Shown piece by piece: positions 22,291 through 34,238 of a DNA stretch of 64,000 nucleotides. Position 1 is the stretch's first letter. Each line of letters opens with the position of its first letter. Below the pieces are notes generated by a model. It was not told where the DNA came from. It saw nothing but the letters and a program-made list of their open reading frames with translations, and ran no database searches. The position numbers were made by a program, and so were the translations under genes. The stretch is from Stagonosporopsis chrysanthemi (taxonomy: Eukaryota; Ascomycota; Dothideomycetes; Pleosporales; Didymellaceae): positions 1-64,000 of the forward strand of contig JAFISE010000153.1 of assembly GCA_022560025.1 (NCBI GenBank), in the 5' to 3' direction.

Positions 22291-24563
22291 CTTGTTTGTA
22301 GGAGGTACGATGGAGAGCTGAATGACTCTGGCAATTGCTAGACCAGCTAGACGATTTTGTGTGATTTGAAGTGACTGTGGAATTCGAAGTTGATGTATCG
22401 AGCTATGCATGGGCAAGGTTAGTGACGATTTCTATCGAATTTACAGCATGGTGACGGGTCAACTAGTCACAGGACATGAACAGGAAGCCGGTATGTAAGA
22501 GGAGTTGACATGAAAGCAGCCGGCTATCCAAAACTCGTGTGAAACAGGGACTGAATACATACCAAGAAGTCTTGGGTGCTCTAGAACAGACGAGTAGATC
22601 AGTGAGACTAGCTCTTTGACAATCAACGTTCAGTTAAGAAGGAATGTGATATCTGCCACAGGCAAGATATGTGAAAAAAGATGAAGTTGAGAAAACTGTT
22701 GTGATGAATCTGCGATGTGGAACAGAAGGTGCGCCCCTGGATCCTATATATCCTGATACCGACCTTTTCAGGCGGGCTGGTCGGTGGCGGTCTGAACGTA
22801 CTGTGCAGTAGTCGTGTGCAGCCCAGTAAGGGAACCAGCAGCTGGTGCCACAGCGGATCATGGCCGAAGAGCACAGGCTAATCGAGGGGCGGTTTTTCAT
22901 GCAGCGGTTGATTATTGAAGGGGTCTTCCGGCTCTGACGCCCGTCATAGTCTAGCGGCAGTATAACAGCGAGCGGACTGTGAAGACAGCTCAGGTTCTGC
23001 AACGCTGGGCAGGTACATCGTCAACCTCATTGGCTGAAAAGCTCTCAGATGGGAATTGTTTCTGAAACAAAGAGCAGACGACGACTCAAGTGGAGAGGCA
23101 TGGATGGGCGTCGACTCCTGACGTCTGCCGGCCAAATCCTTGCACTTAACGGCCGGGCCCTGCATGTCGTCGTATCCGGGCCTATCGATAGATGGAGGCA
23201 GGCGTGGCAAGCCGAGTCAGGCATGGTGTGGAGCGCGATCGCTTCAAAGCTAAATCTCAAACACCACTCTCCGCGATGTCATTCGTTGTGCTGCTCATCT
23301 CAGCGCACACGGCTCTCGCGCTCAACACCAGTCGAGAACGAACCAAGTCAGCTTTCGCGACACCTGCAGTGCCTGGACCGTCGTACAAGTCGTGTTTGCC
23401 GCTGTGGTTGTGACGCAAGCGCAAAGCTGACCGCTGAGGTCCGGCAGAGTGCTGCTGTGTCACGGCTCGCAGCATGCGTGTTCGCTGCAGGGGGAAGCAT
23501 GGCTGGAGCGTTGATGCTTGGTCTGCACCGCCCCTCGGCCAGCGCGTGTGGTCCTTATTTTTGGCTGCCATTTCTTTTGCCTCTCGGCTTCATACGATCG
23601 ATTGATTCGTATTATTGTCGGTCTCGCCCTTAATGCGATGTCTAGAGGAATATCGAAATAGACAGCATGAATGATCAGCAACAATAGTCAGTCGGCGCGG
23701 GTGGCTGTGCCGCAGCGTGAGCGATGGATCGCCTGGACGCTCGGGAAAAGCTGGAGAGACCGCTGATGCGGCCTGATTGGACTGCACTTACCGCCTCTAG
23801 CATCGTCACCTCGTTTCATCGAAAACAACGCGGCGTGAACGGAGTGATGATGATTGACCAGAACGGCGATCAGCTTGGGCGACGGCGCGCCCCACCATCA
23901 AAGCTTGTGTCTGATTGCTGTGGGCCGGCCTGCTCGAAACGAAACATCTGGTCCCCACTGTGACATGTCGAGGTCTGATGACAACGAACTTGTGGGTTTG
24001 CGGAAGGATGTAAAACAGTGTGGAGCATCTTATCGTGAGGATGCAATCGTGGTAATGACAGCCACGGCGGTGCTGAGAATCGGAGAATCATGCAGGAACT
24101 CCTCGATGATAGAACCCTCGTGTCTGCCTCAAGAGAACTCCCAAGCCTTGGCGTTCGGGAATCCAAGCACATCTGCACCAGATTTTTCATTTCATCTCCA
24201 CCTCTCCAAAGCTTTCGAGGAGTCAGACCTTCCTGTTCGACCACCTCGCTGAGCCCGGCCTTGGATGGTGATGACTCAACCCCGGTCCAGTCTACAACAA
24301 ACCGCTCATCGCATGTGCGTACGCTTGTTAACCCGCCGCAGTGGCAGGGCGGGAGACATCCGCTGTGTACTTGACTTCTCTATTGCTCATCTCCGGTTGT
24401 CCACTCACGGAGCGAAGACTGAGCGCTCAAGTATTGCCCGCGGGAAGGGCAGCAAGGTTGTCCGAGATCAAGAGAATGGACTCTGTCCATTGCGTCCACA
24501 CATGTGACTGGGTGAAGAATGGTGAGCTTTGGCGTCTGTTCTGTCTAGCATCGATCCTGACAA
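22291..24563. other. Gene-poor 2.3-kb region
   Basis: Contains the LPMO promoter and then only short overlapping open frames without protein-like composition, family motifs or codon structure. No repeat family member was recognised. Confidence 0.5.
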
Positions 24564-27500
24564 TCAGACCGCAGAATCTTTGCGAAAGGATTTGATCGTT
24601 GACTTGAACCAGGAGGTCTTTGACTCCATTCTGACGAACGGCATTCTTTCTATGCCGATATGCACCCGCCCGTCTTCTCCTCCAACATAGCTGCCATATC
24701 CATACCGCGAGTCTAGAAGCCTGAGATGCTCTGCTCGATCCTTCTTGTTCATGTTTGAGGTCGTCCTCATATCCTGCACTGCAGCGCTTGCGGCGAACAG
24801 GCTGATGATTGCAGCTATGGATGTTGGCATCTGTGCGAGGTAGCGTCCCGGGCGGCGCATGTAGACGATGATAGCCACAACAACATAGATTGAGAGGATG
24901 CCTTCAGATATGGCAAACATTGGGGTCGAGAGGAAGAGCCGTCGCTCTGTTGATATTGCCCAACCTTGGACTAGGGCCTGACCTTGGCCACTCTGTAAGA
25001 CTAACAGCTTCTCCTTGTTGGCACCGAGCCAAATCGCAAACAACCTAGAGTACGCCTTGCGAAGCGGGCCTTGAACATCTTGTAAGGTTGGAACTTCCGT
25101 ATTAGGATCGATGAGCCGACTGCTATTTGTTTCTAGCATGGCAAAATAGTTTAGAGCGTCGCTGGCATTACTATCGTTGTGCCAATTAGCGCCATCAGAC
25201 GAGAACAAATAGCGGTTGCTCTGCCCAATGAGATTCACGGCATCGTTGCTGAAGATGCTGCTCAGATCTCTCGCCTCGGATGGCTTGAAGTCTTCAACCG
25301 CCTTTTGAAGCCAACCACTGCCATCAGTACGGACAGTTGCACGTCCTGTGATAAATCTGGGCTGACATCGAATGAACATCGAGTTCTGGGTAGTCAGTTT
25401 CCGGTCTAGTAGGCCTTCACATGATCCATTGGGAGCTCGAAGCCAGCCCAGCACGACCGTAGTCATGCAGGCATCCTTTTCATCTTGCGTGGCATTCGAA
25501 GCGACGCCGAATCGAACGATGACCTCAGTCGCACTAGGGCCGCGCTGGCATCGATCCTCGAAAGCAGTGAGTTCTGGCATGATCGGGCCGTATCGTAGGT
25601 TTATTACGCTGTTGGTCGGGCATACGGTGTGACTAGAGTCCGAACGCATTGTATTGTTGAACTCCAACTCCATAGCGAAGTCAGTGCTCCCTCGAATTCG
25701 TGCTGTATAATCAGAGCCTTCTTCCAACATCCTACAGTCCAGATCCGCCCCGAAGGCTGCGGTCTCGGCTTCATAATGATCGTCGCTACCGGGGTTGACC
25801 GGGACGGCGGCCATGAATGGCAGATAGAACATTCTCGTGTCAGTCCAGACAGGAAGCGGAGTTCCTCGGGAGAAATTTGATTCGGCAATAAGGAACTGAT
25901 CTTGGGAATCGCCTCCACGGTATGCACCTGATGGCTCGTTTAAACCAAAAAGAGTCCCACTGCCTGGTCCGATACTACCATTTATAGAGACAAACTTCAT
26001 CTCTAAGGGAGAAATGAATGTTGTAGGTCGTCGCAGCTCAATAAAGTTCTGGTTGAAGATGCCGGCAAAAGCGACGGCCAGCAAGTTGGACAAGAGTGCC
26101 ATGGCACAAACCGTAGCAAGCACAAAATGTTTCGCTCGCAAAGCCTTGAAAGCTGTCAACTGTGGCGGAAGAGAGCTATAGTCGAGGTCAATGGATTCGC
26201 TTGCCTTGGCTTTGCAATCGCGCAGTTCTTCGATTGGTTGTAGCATGCACAGCAGCCGATTGATCATGACCCACATTGGCTCTATCAGCGTGGCCAGAGC
26301 TGTTGGAATATAATTTTCGAGAACGTTTTGCACAAGCTTGATGGTGGACGGTAAAGGCAATCCGTTTTCCTGAGCCTTGACAAAGATGACGGCCAGGGTG
26401 ATACTCAAGGTAAGAAACAGGGTTACCAGTGGGACCGCGGTCCACAATCGCAATTCGTTTGGCCTCACGGGTTTCGCGATTTGTCGCGTGACATCCTGAC
26501 ACTGGCTTGAAGTCGTCGTCGATTGCTGTACATCGGAGCGGATCAGCTCGATGTTCGTGCGTTGGCCATCATCCACGAGTCTAAATCTTTTTTTGCCCAG
26601 AGCTTCACGAAGTTGAGAAGCTGTGCAGCAGTCGAGTTTCTCAAAGTCAACGAGTAAAGATTCGTTGCCTGCCACAAGACTCATGATGCTGGCAATTGTA
26701 CTTGGATCCGTGCGCAAATTCCTTGATCGAGTGATCGATAGGTAGAGTAGCATGATCGTCGCAAGGGAAATTGCACCGAGAAACCCTTCTACTATGTAGA
26801 CAAACACTGGCTCGAGGACGACGGCCTCGATGGTGTATTGCTGAACACCAGTTGATATTTCGGACGATTCAAAGCCGTCTCCAAGGATTTCGACCATCGT
26901 CCGAGAGAACATGAGCCGGTAGGCATCCGCGTAGGATTTGCTCAAAACCTTCCAGTCCAAGTAGTCCTCAAGTGGGAGTGCACTGACTGCAAGCGACAAG
27001 CCGACCATACGTTGCACGACGGCTGCACCCGACCGACCCGTCGTAAGGCTGAGGTTTGTCATTGCCATGTACTCGATATAGTCTGGTACCGATGTCATCG
27101 GCACTGATTTGCCTCTGACGTCGCGGTTAGAAGATCCTGTGGTCATTTGCGCCTCCCAATGTGTCGCATTAAATATATCTTCACTGAGAGGCTGCTTATC
27201 TTCCAGACTTGTAACTTCCAGAGGTCTCTGTGACAGTCGATCAATGGTTGCATTGACCATCCGTTGATAATAGAGCGGCTCGCAAAAGATAGCGGCCACA
27301 TCATTCGGTGGATCTTGATCTCTCTTCTTCGTTCGAGTGAAAGCTGCATAAAAGGTGGCATTTCGCTCGGGGGGACAATGTCCCTCCAGATAGTAGTCTG
27401 CAAGACCGGCGTAATTCCAGTAGCCTATATGCATACCCATGTACTGCTTGATACGGAGAAGTGGGGAATCGTCTTGACTTGAATCTTCGCTTTCTGTGAT

Positions 27501-28452
27501 ATTTCCGGTCAGTCCCAAGGTAACATTACAACCGCTACTGCTGGTGTATGTAACCTGCCCAGAAGGCTCTCGTAAAGGTGGACTAGGTGCGCAAGAGAGG
27601 TCAAGGCTGTACATCATTGTTTGTCCGGACCAAGTGCCTTGGCTTCCAGCAAGACTGGCATCGTGAGCCGACGGCTTGAATGGAGCCAAGGTAAAGTTTT
27701 GCGCCATGTAGGGTGGCAAAGTCTCATTGAGCGTAGCGATCCCGTAGACGGATTGAGCGTGGCGCATAGTGAGGCCAGTGATCTGCTGTTTGGCTGGCAT
27801 GTATGTTGTCGAGCGATTGAAGGGCGTAGCAACCGAGCGAGTGATTGTTTCCACATTGAAAATACCCGCTTGCGTAGGAACTAAGCCCCAAGTTACGAGC
27901 AACACTGCTAAAGAGCCCCAGAATACGGGCCAGTGGCTGTTGTTTATCAGCCACCACACTCGCAATAATGCGTAAAGCGCCATGCATACCGTTCTTTGGC
28001 CGCTTTGATAGGAACCAGTGGAATGAAGTCGAAAGGATATGCTAGGAGCAAGGAATCCTTCCCTAGTGCTCCATTTTTCTTGCTCAATTGATAGTAGGGC
28101 TCCATACGTTTGGTTTCCAGGTCAATCCAGGCCCAGTATATGCTGAAAAGAACAGCAAGAATAGTCGGGAAATATCGATAGAGGAACTGTTGGTGAAGAG
28201 GTAGAGCATTGATTCGATCTGCGAAAAGAATGCCGCCGTCGCGCTGGCTTTTGACTAAGTACACCTGAAGAATAGCGATCAAAGCCCAGCACAGCAATAT
28301 GGTGACGATCAAGATCGGCGAACGCAGCGCTGGCGGCTTCCAGATCCCCGAATTGGCTGTTACAGGTCAATATGTGCGGACAAGGAACGGCAAACTCTAC
28401 AAACCACTTGTTCCTTCGCCTCTCCGTGAGGACACCGAATTGACTTCGACAT
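24564..28452 (-). CDS. DUF3433 family multi-pass membrane protein
   Basis: A large fungal membrane protein family of unknown function. My model is 28452-28401, 28356-27990 and 27936-24564, 1263 residues, with introns of 44 and 53 nt. The sequence shows the family layout twice: a Trp-rich start (GIWKPPALRSP), a helix pair around a region with KSQRDGG and ETKRMEPYYQLS, then HWPVFWGSLAVLLVTW, a long glycosylatable outer loop, a further helix, and a second similar unit (EELRDCKAKASESIDLDYSS, LRAKHFVLATVCAMALLSNLLAVAFAG in two parts). The C-terminal end is cytosolic. The second intron is certain (AAKER joins HWPVFW); the first exon is short and tentative because the frame stays open further upstream. 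The gene lies alone between the gene-poor region and the dioxygenase. Confidence 0.8.
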
Positions 28453-29104
28453 CAGGCGACTTGACACTGCGTTCTGGACTCGAGCGCGAGACTGGTGAGA
28501 CACGGTCCATAGTCGGAAGAGATTATCGTCAGTTCGCGAACGAAGAATTGGCAGCAGAGATAAAAGCGAAAAACATGAGGCTGAACCGCATTGCATGGCA
28601 TGGCAACAGGTACTTAATGGCTGTTGATGTGGGTGTAGCCGCCATACCTGCATGCTAACCGCTGCTGCGCCGCACGCTCCAATCAATTCTGCATCTTCAA
28701 ACACTAGGCCGCAGGAGAACCACTGCATTGGATCCCGAGCCGCGCTCATGTCTGCAAAAAGGTCATGGATCATCGCGTTTAGCTGGAGAGTAACCTGAAG
28801 AGTCGCAATGCCTAGAGATACACCGCTGTAGAACCGCACGAGTGCACTGCTTGGGGGATATTGCTGCACAGCCATATCGAATTTGTGCTGGAGCGAGCTG
28901 TGTTGAAAAGAGATGCGCTTCTTGGTCAAGAATCAGACACAGCAGGTTTGTGCAATACGTGACTTCGTGTTGATGCTGTTGATACACAACTACTCTCAAG
29001 AAAGGCGAAAGGGAGCAGCCGCAGCCGCGGCCGCAACGCGCTAAAAAAAGGCTGCCCCACAATCGCACCTATTGCCTTCCTTCGCGTGTTCTTCATCAAA
29101 TCCA
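28453..29104. other. Upstream of DUF3433 gene; open frame with helix-like composition
   Basis: On the minus strand a frame without stops runs through about 28453-28929 and reads AVQQYPPSSALVRFYSG and VSLGIATLQVTLQLNAMI, which resembles the amphipathic N-terminal helices of fungal STAND-type proteins. It could be a fragment of such a gene or a longer N-terminus of the DUF3433 protein. No complete gene can be built. Confidence 0.3.
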
Positions 29105-30398
29105 TCACACATCGTCGGGGCCAACAAGACCAAGAGCCTGTCGCCTTGTAGGTGCCTTCGGGTCGAAGAATGGCTTCTCTCCAAGCGCCGTCACCCTTGT
29201 ACCGTGCCGCGGCTCCGTTCCTTCATAGTCCCAGCTTGCATTGTGGATTGTGATCCTGTTGTCCCACAGCGCAGAAGTGCCCGGCGTCCATCTGAAGCGT
29301 ACCTGAATGTCTACGTTCTTCTCATACACATCATATAGATAGCCAAGGATCAGGTCGCTCTCAGCTTTGTCCAGACCAACAATCCGCACTGTCATGGCTC
29401 GGTTCACCCACAGTGCTTTCCAACCTGTGGCTGGGTGCACTCGAACAAGCGGATGCACACGCTCGACGTACTTCGGCCCGGAAGTGGGGTCATTGCGGTC
29501 AAGATATGGGTGAGCGCTGCGGTAGACCGCCTGCTTGCCGTCGATGATTTTCCGAAATTCAGGCGAGAGCTTCTCATACGCCGCATAGCCTACATCAGTC
29601 AGCCACCGGCCTTGTTATTGCAACATACACCCACCTGAAGCCCACAGAGTGTCACCACCTATCTTTGGAATTGTGTCGTTGTGCAAGTGGGTTACCCTTG
29701 TATCTGTCAGCCAATTCTGCAATCTGTTGCATTATGAACAACCCTACCCAGCTGGTTGCCTCTCATGGACGAGATCCGTGTGCCACCTGGATGCCCCTCC
29801 GGTCTGTCTGAAGCTGGCCGGGATCTCCGTAGCTTGCAGGGCAGGCCAGATCACGGTCGTTCCCGTAACACCAGGCACAGAAGGTGCCTGGGGCTGTTTT
29901 CCCAGTCAACGGATGTCACGAGTGGCATCTTTTGAAACCTACATGAACTTCAATCTCGCCATACCATTCACCCAACTTCAACTGCTGCTGCGGCGAGATG
30001 TCCTGATCTCTGAAGAAAACCACGCTTCTTTCAGCAATCAATAGGCCAAGCTCGTCCTTCTGCTGATCGGTAAGATCTTTCAGTTGCAGACCGACGATTT
30101 CAGTCCCAATATGGGCTGTAAGATGAATCACCTCCTTCGCTGCACTGAGAAGGGCCTTTTTCTCCGGGTCAGCTCTCGAGCCTGGATCCACATGTTCGCG
30201 ATCGTAGTCTCGGATCTTGTACACATCATCAAGGTACAAAGGCTTGGCCGGCCGGTACGGGTAACCGTTGGACAAGTCAATGCCTGCCTTCTCAAGTCTC
30301 TTCCTTGCCGGCTCTGGGAGGCCCAGACTATCCTTCCTCGGCTGAACGGTATCCTTCTCTTCAATTCCTGAGTCAATTGGGATTGCTATGGGTGCCAT
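29105..30398 (-). CDS. TauD/TfdA-type alpha-ketoglutarate-dependent dioxygenase
   Basis: Four exons: 30398-29943, 29893-29748, 29696-29635 and 29589-29105, introns 45-51 nt, 382 residues. Non-haem Fe(II) enzyme of the taurine/sulfonate dioxygenase family, related to yeast Jlp1, which uses 2-oxoglutarate and O2 to release sulfite from sulfonates. The iron ligands are visible: WHTDLVHE (H and D) and the distal His in TIHNASWDYEG; the 2-oxoglutarate-binding Arg is in EPRHGTRVT. Other family blocks are ERSVVFFRDQDISPQQQ and GWKALWVNRAMTVRIVG. The third exon is only 62 nt, yet all phases close. Likely cytosolic and induced by sulfur shortage in this family, though no regulatory site was confirmed. 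The sulfonate substrate is inferred from family. Confidence 0.93.
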
Positions 30399-31017
30399 GG
30401 TGATGGATCGAAACAGATGTGTGCTTATTGTGTGCAAGCTCAGTGGCTGCTCTTATACCACGCGCTGACCCTGAACCCCTCATCTGATCAGACAACCTTT
30501 ACTAATGCGTCAATAGATGTTGCAGCTCGGAAACGCATGTTGGTGCTACGCGATGTTGATGTTGCGGGGTTCATCGATCACGTCAATTTACTAGCCTATT
30601 GCGCGTATCCATTCACCATTGAGCATCACGAAACTTATCGCCGGACATACCTCGCTTTTGCAGACGCCGCGCTGAATGCCGGTTTCAAAGGCGTCCATGA
30701 TGGGATCCTTCGGCTCGCGGCCTACGCGGAAGCTATATGATGCCATCCCTATCCACCATTGCGCTCTGCTTATATTGGACCAGCTCACGTAAATGGCTGC
30801 TGTCATGGCTCGTGAATGATGGGTATGCAAAACTATATACAAGCTGCATCTGCATGTGTAAAATGTTCTGATCGGCCGATTATTGCATGCTCACGCACCT
30901 CGTGGCTCCGTTCTAGCAACAACCGCTACAAACTTCAGAGTATCTGACCTTCGCCCAGCCCGTATCTTACCTCGCCCTTAGATTCTCTCTGTCTTGGATT
31001 CATACCTGAAGATCGGC
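30399..31017. promoter_or_regulatory. Divergent promoter between dioxygenase and flavin monooxygenase
   Basis: 619 bp between two divergent oxidative genes. No motif can be assigned with confidence. Shared control is possible but only inferred from arrangement. Confidence 0.3.
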
Positions 31018-32764
31018 ATGTCGTCTGATAGTAAGCGTGTAGCCGTCATTGGCGCGGGCATTTCTGGTATAGTAACAGCAGCACATCTCAAGAACGAGGG
31101 CTTGGATGTGACTGTTTTTGAGCGTTCGAGCGCTGCAGGTGGTATTTGGTAAGTCTTGAGCTACATGGGCGAACCATCACTAAGATGACTTAGGTTCTAC
31201 GACGAGCGGAAACCTCTCGAGCCTGCATACCCATCCGTACCACCATCAAAAGCTGGGAGTGCATACACGAAAGATGATTTTAAAGATTCAGAGGTCGAGG
31301 CACTGCTACATGCTCCGCCAGGGTACGACTTGGTCAAGTTACTGGATCGAGTGACGACTGACACCTTATTAGGCCTTGTTACGTCGGACTTAAGAACAAT
31401 GTAGCGACACCGTTACTGGAAACGACTTTGAACAAGTTCCCACCTGGGACCGAAGATTTCGTGTCCCACAGTGTTTTGAAGGACTACATTCAAGACACTG
31501 CGACAAGGACAGAGGTCAATGCTTTGACCCAATACAATACTGAGGTTCAGCATGTGTCCAAGACCGGCGACAAGTGGGCCGTAAAGACTGCGACACTTCA
31601 AGCACGTGCCGATGGTAGCAAGGCCCAAAACACAACCACATCTGTAAGTATCGTTGCACAGTTCGTTGAGGACCCTCCCTCTGACTCGATAGCAGAACTT
31701 CGATGCAGTAGTCGTAGCATCCGGCCACTACCACGCTGCCAGAGTCCCTGACATCCCTGGGCTAGCAGAGTGGAAACGCGCATACCCCAACCGCGTACAG
31801 CACTCAAAAGGCTACCGCAAGCCCGAGGACTACCAGGGCAAGGTACGTCTCCACGTCTCCTTCCAGTAATCGAAGGCCCGGATGCACAGCTTACTGGAAC
31901 CAGAACTTCCTCCTCATCGGCGGCTCCGTCTCCGCCACTGACATCGCACGCGAACTCAGCCCCTTCGCGCACACAATCTACCAATCCCACCGCAACGGCG
32001 CCTTCGACCTTTCCGCCGCCCTGCTGCCCGAGAACGCCGTCCGCGTGGAGGAAGTGATTTCCTTCTCGCCCCCACCCAGCACCTCCACCACCACCCTCTC
32101 ACCCTCGGCCCCCATCCCCTTAACCCTGACTCTCAAATCCGGCCAAAAGCTCTGCGACATCCACCACGTCATCCTCTGCACCGGCTACCACCTGACCCTC
32201 CCCTTCCTGCCGCAGTACCACGCCGACACCACCCCCGCGCAGGCCGCAGACGACAACGTCCTGGTCACAGACGGCACCATGTTCCACAACCTGCACGAAG
32301 ACATCTTCTACATTCCCGACCCGTCTCTGGCATTCGTCGGCGTGCCCTTCTTCACTGCGACGTTCACGCTGTTTGAGTTCCAGGCTATGGTCGTCGCGAA
32401 GGTGTTTGCGGGGCTTGTGGATCTACCACAGGAGGAGGAGTTGAGGGCGCGCTATGTGCAGCGGGTGAGGGAGAAGGGGGTCGGTAAGACGTTTCACAGT
32501 TTGAGGGATAAGGAGGTTGAGTATGTGGATGGGTTGTTGGGGTGGGTGAATGGGGAGCTGGAGAAGAGGGGGAGGGAGGGGTTGGAGGGGCATACGGAGA
32601 GGTGGAGGAGCGCGAGGGTCGCGATGGTGGAGAGGGTCAAGGCGTTGTTTGCGGCGCCGGTGGAAAAGCAGAGAGAGGTGAGGGTTGCTTGTCAGAACCT
32701 GGAGGTTGTGGAGGTGGGCAGGGAAATAAAGAGTGAGGGGACGTTGGTACAGGCTGCTGCGTAG
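31018..32764 (+). CDS. Flavin-containing monooxygenase (FMO-like)
   Basis: Five exons (31018-31148, 31194-31322, 31373-31643, 31696-31842, 31904-32764; introns 45-61 nt) give 512 residues. The N-terminal FAD-binding motif is VAVIGAGISGIVTAA; the second dinucleotide site is NFLLIGGSVSATDIA; the ATG-type block appears as ILCTGYHLTLPFLP. FMO enzymes oxidise N or S in small molecules with NADPH and O2. The C-terminal quarter (from about residue 400) is rich in Glu, Arg and Gly, encoded by G-rich DNA, and looks less conserved than the core. It is divergent from the sulfonate dioxygenase, so a sulfur-related role is possible but unproven. Start 31018 places the FAD motif near residue 8, as usual. 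Confidence 0.9.
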
Positions 32765-33083
32765 AGGGGAAACGGGGCATACAGGTGTCTGTTTGCTGAA
32801 GTCCCAGAAGCCTTTTCAAGCTATCGTACGGCATGAAATTGGTAATCTCCTGCGTGAAGGAAGTGATGCTTGCGTTACCGCAGTTCAGTCACGCTAACCA
32901 TGACCCACCCCTCCCTACTCGATAATGACCATGTCAAACCTGGAGTCCCGAGTTGCAACTACGAGCTGTACATGTCCTGTCCCAAATAACCCATCTCGCT
33001 TTTTGCAAGACCCTGCTGAACGCCTAACACCTCCCATGCAATCGCAATCTCCAGCATGCATCAAACCTGCACAAGCAAATTAC
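32765..33083. other. Intergenic between convergent genes
   Basis: 319 bp between the 3' ends of the monooxygenase and CFIm25 genes. No feature seen. Confidence 0.5.
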
Positions 33084-34016
33084 CTACGACACCGTAATAT
33101 CGCTCGCCTCGTCCCCATTCTGCTGCATATTCACGTCCTCTCCACCTGCCAGCACCTTTGTCTGCACATTGCCGTCCAGCGGCCCAACACCGGGTGTCGT
33201 AGCCGCAACATTGCCGTTCTCATCGATGAACTCGAAGTTGTAGCGCGACAGTAAATGCGGAATGGCTGAGAGCTGGGGGCCGTAGCGGGCGGTGTTGTCG
33301 TAAAGCTCGAAGAGGGGCACGGCGAGGAGTTTCATGTTCTTGGGGACGCTGAGAACCTCTGCTTGTCATCAGTATACAAACAATATGTGAAGTAGCGTGC
33401 GTAGGGGAGGGCAACGCACTGCTCCGCGGAAGCTGAATGAAGTACAGCTTTTTGCACTCCTTGGGCCGCGTGACGTGCGCCGGGATGAAAGGGTACATGA
33501 AAGTCTCGAAGTTGGGGCGCCACCACTGAGCCAGCGTGTCGCCGACCTGCCACTCGTCGTTGACGCCCTCGCCAGTGAACTGCGTGCCGACAGGCGCCAG
33601 GCGCTCGTTCAGCCGCGCCTTGAAGCCCTCGATCTCGTCGTCTTCGGGGCGCAGGTAGTCGCCGGGGCTGCAGGTGTCAGCATTCATTATATGAGAGAGA
33701 CTAAGGGACAGCGAGCGCACAGCTTGAAGAAGGCGTTGGCGATCTGCAGCATCAGAATGTGCGGGTGGTTGTGCTCATGGCAGACGAGAATGGCTTCGCT
33801 CGTTCGTCGCATGCCATGCTCATTGTAGTGCTCCTCCAGGCGCTTCAGGCGCGCAAGCACCGACGGATCCTCCTCGGGCTGGCCATCCTTGGTGCCGAAT
33901 GTGTAGTTGCTAAGAGGGTACAGGCGGATGGTCTGAGGCTGGTTGGCATTGAAGTCCTTTGGCAGGATGGGGCTGTCAAGTGTCAGCTCATGGACACTCG
34001 ATTCTGGGGACACCAT
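33084..34016 (-). CDS. Cleavage factor Im 25 kDa subunit (NUDT21/CFIm25-like)
   Basis: Nuclear pre-mRNA 3'-end processing factor with a Nudix fold that binds UGUA elements and has no hydrolase activity in this family. Three exons, 34016-33721, 33667-33420 and 33358-33084 (introns 53 and 61 nt), give 272 residues. Diagnostic blocks are IRLYPLSNYTFGTK, DPSVLARLKRLEEHY, CHEHNHPHILMLQIAN, FFKLPGDYLRPEDDE across the first junction, WWRPNFETFMYPF, and VLSVPKNMKLLAVPLFELYDN across the second. The C-terminal extension after LLSRYNFEF is poorly conserved. The first 25 residues are atypical and an extra short upstream exon cannot be excluded. It faces away from the RmlD-like gene with 222 bp between starts, a compact divergent promoter. 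Confidence 0.93.
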
Positions 34017-34238
34017 ACGGGTACGAGCTCTGGGAAGCGTTCTGCGTTATTGTCGACATGGCGCTTGCTGCTATGGTCAAGCAATCGATGTGGCAGCTGC
34101 GCGACAATCGGCCCCAGCAAGCGCGTCCCTGGGGCGGTGACAGGGATGGCACCTCTCGCTTGACGGGCCATGTGGGGCCTCGACTTTCACAGGGTTCGAC
34201 GAGGCTGATGTCATTGGTCTTGATGAACATCAATCGCC

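Noticed and set aside
23049..23633. 194-codon open frame in the gene-poor region
   Set aside because: Composition rich in Arg, Ser and Cys without domains or hydrophobic pattern; overlapping frames on the other strand are just as open.
28299..28658. 119-codon plus-strand frame with charged text
   Set aside because: Overlaps the certain start of the DUF3433 membrane region on the other strand and has no family.
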